A DNA stretch of 11,789 nucleotides from JBDTNK01 sp039933775 (lineage in GTDB: Bacteria > Chloroflexota > Limnocylindria > QHBO01). Both the position numbers and the translations under genes were made by a program. The notes under the pieces are model-generated. The model saw nothing but the letters and a program-made list of their open reading frames with translations. It was not told where the DNA came from and searched no databases. This document shows positions 6,172 through 11,789 of the stretch, piece after piece (the stretch's first letter is position 1; each line of letters starts with the position of its first letter). Where the stretch lies: positions 1 through 11,789 of the forward strand of contig JBDTNK010000061.1 in assembly GCA_039933775.1 (NCBI GenBank), given 5' to 3'.

Positions 6172-7610
6172 TGGAGCACTTTGACCTCATCGTGGTCGGC
6201 AGCGGGTCGGGCCTCGAAGTCTCGGCGGCAGCCGCCGAGCAGGGGTGGCGAGTTGCCGTGGTTGAGGAGGGTGCCTTCGGCGGGACGTGCCTCAACCGTG
6301 GCTGCATTCCGTCCAAGATGCTCGTCCACGTTGCCGATGTGGCGCAGACGATCAGGGAAGCTGGGCGGTTCGGCATCCGGGCCGGCATCGACGGCGTCGA
6401 CTGGTCCGCGATCGTGGAGCGGACGTTTGCCGAGATCGACCGTGATGCGGCCACCATCCGCGAGGGCAACCGCAGCTCGGAGAAGATCACCGTGTTCGAG
6501 GGGACCGCCAGGTTCATCGGACACAAGCAACTGGAAGTCGCGGACGTGCGGATATCGGCTGATGCGGTCGTGATCGCTGCCGGCACCCGCCCATCGATTC
6601 CCGCGATCCCCGGCCTGGACGAGTCCGGCTTCGAGACCACCGATACCGTGATGCGGATCCCGGAGCTGCCGCGCCGGCTCGTGATCCTGGGCGGTGGGTT
6701 CGTCGGCGCCGAGATGGCGCACGTCTTCGGCAGCCTGGGCTGCGAGGTGACCATCGTCACGCGCGGACCAGCCATGCTGCGAGACGAGGACCGCGACGTG
6801 TCCCGCCGCCTGACCGAGGCCTACGCGCGTCGCTTCCGGGTCATCCTTGGGTCGGAGGCGCGGCGGATCACTCGGCGCGGTGATGCGCGCGTGATCGACG
6901 TCGGTCCGTCCGGTGAGACGCGCGCGGATCCGACCGCCACAATCGAGTGCGACGCCATCCTGGTCGCCACGGGCCGCGTCTCGAACGCGGATCGCCTCGC
7001 CGTCGAGCGCAGCGACGTGGCGACCGATGATCGTGGCTTCGTCAAGACGGACGAGTACCTGCGCACCACCGTGCCGGGGATCTGGGCCCTGGGTGACATC
7101 GTCGGACGTCACCAGCTCAAGCACAACGCCAACCTGGAGGCCGCACACGTGGCCAACAACCTCCTCAACCCCGACGCCCTGGCCGCGGTGGACTACCACG
7201 GCATGCCGGCCGCCGTGTTCGGTTCCCCGCAGATCGGAAGCGTCGGGCTCACCGAACAGGCCGCCGAGGAGCAAGGCATTCGGTACATCTCGGCGACGTA
7301 CGCCTACGACGCCACTGCCTACGGCGGCTCCATCGAAGATCACGACGGGTTCGTCAAGGTGCTGGCCGATCCGGATTCCGGGGAGGTGCTCGGTTGCCAC
7401 GTCATCGGCACCGACGCGTCCACGCTCGTGCAGGAGGCGGTCAACCTTGTGCGCTTCCGGCTGCCGGTCGACGTGATCGCCAGCTCGATCTACATCCATC
7501 CGGCCCTGCCCGAAGTCATGCAGGCGGCGTTCGCGGCGGCGGCGCAGCGCGTGGCCGTCGTGCACTCCCACCAGCACCGCGACGCGCATGGCGAAGAGGC
7601 GGAGCACTGA
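6171..7610 (+). CDS. Mycothione-reductase / dihydrolipoamide-dehydrogenase-like flavoprotein with His-rich tail
   Basis: This 479-residue class I disulfide reductase has an FAD motif (IVVGSGSGLEV, residues 7-17) and a redox disulfide C40/C45 in GGTCLNRGCIPSKM. The NAD(P) motif is LGGGFVGAEMAHVFG, the second FAD motif is GIWALGDIVG, and the catalytic dyad H443/E448 lies in YIHPALPEV. The segments IPSKMLVHVADVA, HQLKHNANLEAAHVANN and IHPALPEV are closer to mycothione reductases, which regenerate mycothiol with NADPH, than to lipoamide dehydrogenase. No mycothiol genes or 2-oxoacid dehydrogenase genes are in the window, so the substrate remains open. The last 15 residues (465-479) contain five His and three Glu and could bind metal, a feature unusual for the family. 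It is translationally coupled to the GH15 gene; TlpA and CcdA genes follow on the same strand. Confidence 0.88.
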   Translation: MEHFDLIVVGSGSGLEVSAAAAEQGWRVAVVEEGAFGGTCLNRGCIPSKMLVHVADVAQTIREAGRFGIRAGIDGVDWSAIVERTFAEIDRDAATIREGNRSSEKITVFEGTARFIGHKQLEVADVRISADAVVIAAGTRPSIPAIPGLDESGFETTDTVMRIPELPRRLVILGGGFVGAEMAHVFGSLGCEVTIVTRGPAMLRDEDRDVSRRLTEAYARRFRVILGSEARRITRRGDARVIDVGPSGETRADPTATIECDAILVATGRVSNADRLAVERSDVATDDRGFVKTDEYLRTTVPGIWALGDIVGRHQLKHNANLEAAHVANNLLNPDALAAVDYHGMPAAVFGSPQIGSVGLTEQAAEEQGIRYISATYAYDATAYGGSIEDHDGFVKVLADPDSGEVLGCHVIGTDASTLVQEAVNLVRFRLPVDVIASSIYIHPALPEVMQAAFAAAAQRVAVVHSHQHRDAHGEEAEH

Positions 7611-7696
7611 CCCGCGCCTGAGACTGGCCGCAACGGATCCCGCGCCACGTGAGCGGCCTTACAGCGCCGCGATCCACGGTGGGGCACGATCCTGCC

Positions 7697-8218
7697 ATGC
7701 ATCGAACCCTCGCGATCACGGTGGGTATGGTCGTCGCCCTTGTCGCCTGCTCAACGGGCGCGTCTAACGCCGATCCCTCGAGCCCGGATGCGGGTCTGCT
7801 GCTCTCTTACGAGCTGACCGATGTGCGATCGGGCGAGACCTTCACGCTGGGTGAGCTGGCGCTCGACGGGCCTGTCCTGGTCGAGACGATGGCGATCTGG
7901 TGCACCACCTGCCTTCGGCAGCAGCGCGACGTGGTGCGGGCCCATGCCCTCGCCGACTTCCATTCCGTTGGCATCAACGTCGACCCAAATGAGAACGCCG
8001 ATGACCTGGCTGAGTATGCGGACCGCGAGGGCTTCGACTGGCGCTTCGTCACGGCCGATGCCGAGCTCGTGCAGCTGCTGACCGATCGCTACGGCTTCGG
8101 GGTCACCAACCCACCCTCGACTCCCACCTTCATCGTCTCCGACGGCTCGATCCGCGCGCTTGAGTTCGGTCGCCTGCGAAGCGCCGAGGAGCTCGTCTCC
8201 GAGCTTGGCGCTGGATAG
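7697..8218 (+). CDS. TlpA/ResA-like thioredoxin-fold lipoprotein
   Basis: The 173-residue product begins with a short lipoprotein signal: a hydrophobic core, then lipobox L15-V16-A17-C18. After lipidation Cys18 would anchor it on the outer face of the membrane. The mature part is a thioredoxin/redoxin domain with active site W68-C69-T-T-C72 and the cis-proline loop PPSTPTFIV. TlpA/ResA/DsbE relatives reduce or exchange disulfides outside the cytoplasm, often for cytochrome c maturation. No cytochrome maturation gene is seen here. It ends 6 bp before the ccdA-like gene, its likely electron donor. The ATG at 7697 is preferred over a GTG at 7649 because only the later start puts the signal peptide at the N-terminus. 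It may be read through from the reductase gene 86 bp upstream. Confidence 0.88.
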   Translation: MHRTLAITVGMVVALVACSTGASNADPSSPDAGLLLSYELTDVRSGETFTLGELALDGPVLVETMAIWCTTCLRQQRDVVRAHALADFHSVGINVDPNENADDLAEYADREGFDWRFVTADAELVQLLTDRYGFGVTNPPSTPTFIVSDGSIRALEFGRLRSAEELVSELGAG

Positions 8219-8224
8219 TCGCGC

Positions 8225-8929
8225 ATGGTTATGGAGGTCTACCTCGGCGCGCTGCTGGCCGGCATCGGAGCCACGGTCACGCCGTGCATCCTGCCGCTCT
8301 ACCCCGCGTTCCTCGCGTACCTGACCACGAACACCTCGGCCGCCGCGAGGCGGACCATGGAGGGCGCCAACTCGCCGTCGCGCTTGCGCCCCGTGATGGC
8401 GGCGCTGCTCGTCTGGGCGGGCGTGGTGATCGGCATGTTGCTCATCGGCCTGGCGATCGCCGCGGTAGCGCTGCCGCTGGGCAACTTCAGCCGCATCGTG
8501 CTGCCGGTCGCCGATGGCCTGCTCATCACGCTGGGGCTGCTCCTCCTCGCGGGGATCAACCCGTTTGCCCGGCTGCCGCAGCCCTCCGCTGCGGCCTTCG
8601 GCGGCCGTGGTCCGCAGGCAGGGGCCCTCCTCTACGGCCTGCTCTTCGCACCGATCGCGATCCCGTGCAGCGGGTCGTTCCTGGTCGGGATCTTCGCCTT
8701 CAGCCTGACCATCGGCGACGCGGTCGGACGCGTCGCCTTCTTCGGGGTGTTCGGCATCGGATTTGGGCTTCCGCTGTTCCTGTTGGGATCGATCGGGCAG
8801 GCGCGCGGTGCCCAGCTGGCGCGAGCCGTCGTCCAGTACGAGCGTCCGCTGCAGCTCGTGCTTGGCTCGGCCCTGGTGGCCGTCGGGATCTGGGATCTCA
8901 GCGTCAACCTGCCGCTCATCCTGAGCTGA
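8225..8929 (+). CDS. ccdA: CcdA/DsbD-type thiol-disulfide membrane transporter
   Basis: The 234-residue, very hydrophobic protein has about six membrane segments and the two hallmark cysteines: C21 in GATVTPCILPLYPAFL (first helix) and C148 in LFAPIAIPCSGSFLVG (fourth helix). CcdA proteins carry two electrons from cytoplasmic thioredoxin across the membrane to extracytoplasmic thioredoxin-like proteins. The lipoprotein encoded 6 bp upstream is the obvious partner. The Shine-Dalgarno is weak, so coupling to the upstream gene is likely; ATG 8231 is an alternative start two codons later. It is convergent with the mer operon: only 60 bp separate its stop from that of the UBP zinc-finger gene. Confidence 0.9.
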   Translation: MVMEVYLGALLAGIGATVTPCILPLYPAFLAYLTTNTSAAARRTMEGANSPSRLRPVMAALLVWAGVVIGMLLIGLAIAAVALPLGNFSRIVLPVADGLLITLGLLLLAGINPFARLPQPSAAAFGGRGPQAGALLYGLLFAPIAIPCSGSFLVGIFAFSLTIGDAVGRVAFFGVFGIGFGLPLFLLGSIGQARGAQLARAVVQYERPLQLVLGSALVAVGIWDLSVNLPLILS

Positions 8930-8932
8930 CCA

Positions 8933-8946
8933 GGCGCTGATGCGCC
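8933..8946 (+). terminator. Small hairpin between the convergent ccdA and zinc-finger genes
   Basis: GGCGC-TGAT-GCGCC is a 5-bp perfect stem with a tetraloop, starting 4 nt after the ccdA stop in the 60-bp convergent gap. It lacks a T-tract, so it is only a weak candidate for a shared terminator. Confidence 0.3.
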
Positions 8947-8989
8947 CCACTAGTCGTCCATGACATGTGGCTGCCGCCGAGGGCCGCTG

Positions 8990-9256
8990 TCAGAGGTATC
9001 GGTTGTCGGGATAGCACCAGGTGAAGCCACCACCCTTCGGGTTTGCGAAGATCACAGGGTGCCCGGTCTGGTTCGCGTGCGTGCGTGCGTGGCCGGCCTG
9101 GGAGTCGCAGCACCCGACGTGGCCGCAGGTGGCACACAGCCGGATATTGAAGCCACTGCCGCACTCCTGACACGTGTCTGCCTGTGCGGCCGGAATGGAT
9201 TCGGGCATGTGTTCACAGGGCTCGGAGGGGGCGAAGAGCTGCTTGATGATCTGCAT
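8990..9256 (-). CDS. Small UBP-type zinc-finger protein
   Basis: The 88-residue protein is almost entirely a ZnF-UBP domain. Putative metal ligands are C14, H16, C29, C32, C41, C44, C49, H56, H60 and H66, in the characteristic order CEH...CQEC...LCATCGHVGCCD...HARTH...HPV, ending in TWCYPD. In eukaryotes this domain binds the free C-terminus of ubiquitin; bacterial stand-alone versions have no established role. It is the last gene of the minus-strand run HMA, merA, arsR, this gene, 45 bp after the arsR stop. A metal-buffering or metal-stress role is suggested only by that position. The Shine-Dalgarno is weak. The fold assignment is strong; the function is unknown. Confidence 0.88.
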   Translation of the reverse strand: MQIIKQLFAPSEPCEHMPESIPAAQADTCQECGSGFNIRLCATCGHVGCCDSQAGHARTHANQTGHPVIFANPKGGGFTWCYPDNRYL

Positions 9257-9301
9257 GCGTCCATCGTGCTGCTGCTCGCGCCCGTGGCGCTGTGAGCGCG
9301 C

Positions 9302-9679
9302 TTACGACGAAGCTTTGTCGCTCTCGACGCCGAGGACGAGGCATGAGCTGAGGCGGGTGGCATTGTCACGCACGATCGCCTCGCCGAGGCGAAGGATCTC
9401 GCGGACCCGCTCGTCCACCAGTCGGTATCGGTTGAAACGCCCCTCGGAGCGCGCCTCAACGTACCCGCACCAGCGCAGACACGACAGGTGGCTCGACACC
9501 CGACCCTGGGCGATCCCCAGGCGCTCGACGAGCTCGGAGACGGTCAGTGCCTCCCCGACGAGAAGCTCAAGAATTTTCACCCGGGTTGGATCGGACAGGC
9601 CATGGAAGAACGCGCCCAGAACCTCGTGGCGAACGAGCTCGTCGGCACGGCCGGCTGCCGCCGGCAGGTTGCTGGTCAT
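9302..9679 (-). CDS. ArsR/SmtB-family metal sensor, CmtR-like
   Basis: The 125-residue winged-helix protein has the ArsR core: HGLSDPTRVKILELL, TVSELVERLGIAQGRVSSHLSCLRWCGYV and the wing EARSEGRFNRYRL. C67 and C71 in HLSCLRWCG lie in the recognition helix with the same three-residue spacing as C57/C61 of mycobacterial CmtR. C113 is placed like CmtR C102 (42 versus 41 residues after the second Cys). This set binds Cd(II) or Pb(II) in CmtR, and the thiolates would also suit Hg(II). Family members repress in the apo form and leave DNA on metal binding. It follows merA by 42 bp and so would autoregulate from the upstream palindrome. A strong AGGAGGAG at 9683-9690 supports the ATG at 9679. Confidence 0.9.
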   Translation of the reverse strand: MTSNLPAAAGRADELVRHEVLGAFFHGLSDPTRVKILELLVGEALTVSELVERLGIAQGRVSSHLSCLRWCGYVEARSEGRFNRYRLVDERVREILRLGEAIVRDNATRLSSCLVLGVESDKASS

Positions 9680-9682
9680 AAA

Positions 9683-9690
9683 CTCCTCCT
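9683..9690 (-). promoter_or_regulatory. Strong ribosome binding site of the arsR-type gene
   Basis: AGGAGGAG on the minus strand lies 3 nt before the ATG at 9679, with its best-pairing part 5-8 nt away. It is the best Shine-Dalgarno in the window and suggests that the repressor is translated efficiently within the merA message. Confidence 0.65.
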
Positions 9691-9721
9691 GTCTCGCACC
9701 AACGCGCTCATGGGAGCCACG

Positions 9722-11149
9722 TTATTCCGCACAGCACGACAGCATCGAGACGTCGCGACTGAAGGCCTGGGCGCCGATCTTGAGCGCCTCGCTCATGGTC
9801 GGATACACATGGATCAGCTCGACGAAGTCGGCCGCGGTCGCCTTGAACTTCATGGCCATCGCGGCTTCGTGGATGATCTCCGGGGCCGCCTCCCCGATGA
9901 CGTGCACCCCGAGCACCTGCTCGTCGACGGTTGACGCGACCATCTTGACCAGCCCCGTTGTGCGGTGGACTGCGCCAGCCCGGGGGACGTGCTGCAGTGG
10001 CGTCGTGGCGCTCACCGCCGGCAGGTGCCGGCTGGTGGCCTCGGATTCACGAAGGCCCACCACCGCGATGGGTGGGTCGGTGAAGATGGCCCGCGGAATG
10101 ACGCGGCCATCGAAGGCGCGGCGTGCATCGGTGAAGGCGTTGTCGGCCACGATGCGGCCCTGGCGGGCGCCGACCGGCGTCGCCATCTGTGAATCATGCT
10201 GGTGGCCGATGACATCTCCGGCTGCCCAGACATGCGGCAGGCTCGCGCGCAGGTGCGCATCGACCGTGACAAATCCGTCTTCATCGAACGCGATGCCGGC
10301 ACGCTCGAGGCCGAGCATATCGGTGTTCGGCGTGCGGCCAGCGGCAACGAGGAGCCGCGCAGCCCCCACGATGCGCCGTGCGCTGCCCTGCCTCATCTCG
10401 ACCTCGACGCCCCGGGCGTCGCCGCGCACCCGGTGGACGCTCGCATCGCGGATGATCTCGATCCCCTCCGCTTCGAAGACCTCGGTGAGGATCCGCCCCA
10501 GCTCCGGCTCGTACCGCGAAAGCAGGCCAGAGCGCGTCACCACCGTCACCCGGCTGCCAAGCCGAGCGAACATCTGCGCCAGCTCCACCGCCACGTAGCC
10601 ACCGCCCAAAACGACCAGCGATTCGGGCAGCTCGGTCAGGCGGCTCGCTTCGTCGGCGTCGAGCAGGTCGCTGGTCAGGAATGAAACCTCGTCAAGCCCC
10701 GGGATCGGGGGGACGGTTGGATGACTGCCGGTTGCGATCAGGATCCGGTCACCGGATGCCTGTCGGTCGCCAATCTGCACCGTGTGCGCATCAAGGAATG
10801 TCGCGTCCCCCTCCAGCAGCTCCACGTCGGTGAGTCCATCAGCCACGCTGGCGTACTTCTTGGCCCGGTACTCGCGGACCACGGCGTCCTTCTGCTCCAC
10901 CAGTGCGGTGAAGTCGACCCCGACTTCAGCCGGCGTCAGCCCGGCATATCGAGGATGGGCGGCTTCATGAACGATGCGGGCCGCCTCGATCAGGTTCTTC
11001 GACGGCAGGCAGCCGCGATTGACGCAGGTACCGCCCAGCGTCCGGCGCTCGACCATCGCGACGCGTGCCCCCAGGTCCGCTGCTCGGATGGCGGCAGCGA
11101 AGGCGGTGGATCCGGAGCCGAGAATCAGCAGGTCGAACGGGTCACTCAC
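9722..11149 (-). CDS. merA: Mercuric reductase, catalytic core without N-terminal HMA domain
   Basis: MerA reduces Hg(II) to volatile Hg(0) with NADPH in the cytoplasm. The 475-residue protein has the FAD motif ILGSGSTAFAAA, redox-active C42/C47 in GGTCVNRGCLPSKN, the NAD(P) motif LGGGYVAVELAQMFARLG and the second FAD motif HVWAAGDVIG. The decisive feature is the C-terminal MLSCCAE, with the Cys pair C472/C473 that hands Hg(II) to the active site. The preceding VYPTMSEALK keeps the Tyr seen in known MerA. Many MerA proteins have an N-terminal HMA domain; here it is absent, but an HMA protein is encoded immediately upstream. The start is GTG at 11149, inside the end of that gene (GTGAGTGA, 8-nt overlap), implying translational coupling. 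The arsR-type regulator follows after 42 bp. Confidence 0.95.
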   Translation of the reverse strand: MSDPFDLLILGSGSTAFAAAIRAADLGARVAMVERRTLGGTCVNRGCLPSKNLIEAARIVHEAAHPRYAGLTPAEVGVDFTALVEQKDAVVREYRAKKYASVADGLTDVELLEGDATFLDAHTVQIGDRQASGDRILIATGSHPTVPPIPGLDEVSFLTSDLLDADEASRLTELPESLVVLGGGYVAVELAQMFARLGSRVTVVTRSGLLSRYEPELGRILTEVFEAEGIEIIRDASVHRVRGDARGVEVEMRQGSARRIVGAARLLVAAGRTPNTDMLGLERAGIAFDEDGFVTVDAHLRASLPHVWAAGDVIGHQHDSQMATPVGARQGRIVADNAFTDARRAFDGRVIPRAIFTDPPIAVVGLRESEATSRHLPAVSATTPLQHVPRAGAVHRTTGLVKMVASTVDEQVLGVHVIGEAAPEIIHEAAMAMKFKATAADFVELIHVYPTMSEALKIGAQAFSRDVSMLSCCAE

Positions 11150-11387
11150 CGGATACCGCCCGGCGCCGCCGCTCGAAGGCGTTGTAGTGGCCGGTGGTCC
11201 GCACGGCGGCTGCGAGCACTTCGGCGACGACGTCCGACTGCGCCGTCACGACGGCGCCGCGTGAGTCGAAATCCACGCGTGCCGACTCAACACCCGCAAC
11301 CGACTTCGCGTCGGTGACATGCACGACGCAGTCGTCACAGGTCATGCCACCCACTCCGAGGTCGATGGCGACGATTGATTTTGTCAT
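11142..11387 (-). CDS. Free-standing heavy-metal-associated (HMA) domain protein, NmerA-like
   Basis: The 81-residue protein is a single HMA domain with the metal-binding loop GGMTCDDC (C17 and C20) followed by VVHVTDAKSVAGVESARVDF and a second beta-strand pair. It has no signal peptide, so unlike periplasmic MerP it should be cytosolic. The pattern GMTCxxC-VHV-DA-GV is close to the N-terminal HMA domain of full-length MerA (NmerA), which takes Hg(II) from thiols and passes it to the C-terminal Cys pair. It is the first gene of the operon and its stop overlaps the merA GTG start by 8 nt. This looks like a merA that is split into two polypeptides. TGAGGA about 8 nt before the ATG supports the start. 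A copper-chaperone-like role is less likely in this setting. Confidence 0.88.
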   Translation of the reverse strand: MTKSIVAIDLGVGGMTCDDCVVHVTDAKSVAGVESARVDFDSRGAVVTAQSDVVAEVLAAAVRTTGHYNAFERRRRAVSGE

Positions 11388-11413
11388 GGGGCGTCCTCAG
11401 GTATCTGCACTTG

Positions 11414-11427
11414 AGTATACCTATACT
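11414..11427. promoter_or_regulatory. Palindromic operator, probable ArsR/CmtR-type binding site
   Basis: AGTATACCTATACT is a perfect inverted repeat (6-bp arms, 2-bp centre), strikingly AT-rich for this region. It overlaps the predicted -10 box of the mer operon. A short AT-rich inverted repeat across the promoter is the usual target of ArsR/SmtB repressors. The regulator encoded third in this operon is the natural candidate. Confidence 0.65.
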
Positions 11428-11443
11428 GAATCGCGTATGTGAG
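11414..11443 (-). promoter_or_regulatory. Predicted promoter of the HMA-merA-arsR-zinc finger operon
   Basis: On the minus strand CTCACA (11443-11438, 4 of 6 to TTGACA) and TATACT (11419-11414, 5 of 6 to TATAAT) are 18 bp apart. Transcription would start near 11407, about 20 nt before the HMA ATG. The -10 is one arm of the perfect palindrome at 11414-11427, so a repressor bound there would exclude RNA polymerase. Confidence 0.5.
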
Positions 11444-11513
11444 CCGCATGACAGTCCGCACGGATTGCTCCAGGGCGAACAGTCGTCGAGCGACGCAGCG
11501 CGTGCGCCGCGAC

Positions 11514-11789
11514 TCAGTCGGTCGGCGCGGCTGCGTAGCGTCGGGAGCGCGAGGCGCGACGCTCCGCCGCGACCTTGAGGGCCGCCAGCGTCCGTCGCAT
11601 GTACCAACCATAGGCCGGAGCCGCCACGAGTCGCTCGACCAGCAAACCAATGACCGGGATGCGGGATTCCACCAGGCCGCCGTACGTCACCAGGGTGCGG
11701 CGCGCAGATGGCTCGTCGAGCAGCAGCCACTCCTCGACCCGATCGAGTGGACCCTTCAGCACGCGGTAGTCGATGCGGCTCGGGCGAGA
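11514..11789 (-). CDS. SRPBCC-fold protein (partial, N-terminus outside window)
   Basis: The frame is open to the right edge and gives the last 91 residues. The visible part, DYRVLKGPLDRVEEWLLLDEPSARRTLVTYGGLVESRIPVIG, is split here as RVLKGPLDRVEEW, LLDEPSARRTLVTYGG and LVESRIPVIG. It resembles the antiparallel strands of the SRPBCC/START-like (polyketide cyclase/CoQ10-binding) fold. A long C-terminal helix follows (LVERLVAAPAYGWYMRRTLAALKVAAERR) with a basic tail. Members bind hydrophobic ligands; no reaction can be assigned. A GTG at 11762 could be read as a start, but the frame and fold continue upstream, so it is treated as truncated. It ends 126 bp before the mer operon on the same strand. 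The operon has its own promoter, so this gene is probably a neighbour rather than a member. Confidence 0.7.
   Translation of the reverse strand, partial: SRPSRIDYRVLKGPLDRVEEWLLLDEPSARRTLVTYGGLVESRIPVIGLLVERLVAAPAYGWYMRRTLAALKVAAERRASRSRRYAAAPTD

Noticed and set aside
4663..7607. Long antisense open frames opposite the GH15 and reductase genes (up to about 530 codons).
   Set aside because: They mirror strongly coding sense strands, contain no known domain and have the His/Arg/Asp-rich composition of shadow frames in GC-rich DNA.
7626..7658. Inverted repeat GGCCGC ... GCGGCC after the reductase gene, as a possible terminator.
   Set aside because: The loop is 21 nt and there is no T-tract, so it does not look like an intrinsic terminator. 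Read-through into the TlpA-like gene remains possible.
11428..11513. Short GC-rich inverted repeats between the SRPBCC gene and the mer promoter.
   Set aside because: Stems are 4-6 bp with mismatches or loops under 3 nt and no T-tract; nothing beyond chance for this composition.
1..11789. Search for insertion sequences, attachment sites, tRNA/rRNA genes and CRISPR arrays that could mark an acquired island.
   Set aside because: No transposase or integrase, no terminal inverted repeats, no regularly spaced repeats and no RNA gene signature were recognised. Horizontal transfer of the mer operon is possible but not supported by borders in the window.

Overview
This is a GC-rich bacterial chromosomal segment with compact, codon-dense genes and no sign of phage, transposon, CRISPR array or RNA gene. 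The lineage cannot be fixed from the window. High GC, a mycothione-reductase-like flavoprotein, a GH15 glucoamylase/trehalase-type enzyme, an ArsR-type rather than MerR-type regulator beside merA, and possible leaderless promoters all point to Actinomycetota or a GC-rich Chloroflexota. I lean to neither.

Left part (1-2630). The window opens inside an OmpR/PhoB-type response regulator on the minus strand (only the receiver domain is present). A PAP2-superfamily membrane phosphatase/inositolphosphotransferase-like protein and a TetR repressor follow, both on the minus strand. A SnoaL-like/ester-cyclase protein is transcribed divergently from the TetR gene. The short tetR-SnoaL spacer holds overlapping promoters and a perfect 15-bp palindrome that looks like the TetR operator.

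Middle (2732-8929). A flavin disulfide oxidoreductase that lacks the usual catalytic His lies on the minus strand. After a 305-bp divergent intergenic region comes a plus-strand run: a GH15 glycosidase, a mycothione-reductase/dihydrolipoamide-dehydrogenase-like enzyme (start codon overlapping the GH15 stop), a TlpA/ResA-like thioredoxin lipoprotein and a CcdA-type membrane electron carrier. The last two form a classic extracytoplasmic thiol-reducing pair.

Right part (8990-11387). A compact minus-strand operon faces the CcdA gene. In transcription order it encodes a free-standing cytosolic HMA domain, mercuric reductase MerA (C-terminal Cys-Cys), a CmtR-like ArsR metal sensor and a small UBP-type zinc-finger protein. 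A perfect 6-2-6 palindrome covers the predicted -10 of this operon and is the likely ArsR operator. The window ends in the C-terminal part of an SRPBCC-fold protein.

Overall the 2.7-11.4 kb stretch reads as a thiol-redox and mercury/heavy-metal detoxification island. It has three class I disulfide reductases with three different C-terminal active sites, a thioredoxin/CcdA pair, a metal chaperone-like domain and a thiolate metal sensor. No MerT/MerP/MerC-type transporter or MerB lyase is visible. The most original hypothesis is that TlpA-like/CcdA, the His-tailed reductase and the UBP zinc-finger protein are accessory parts of this mer locus; that is inference from position, not demonstrated.
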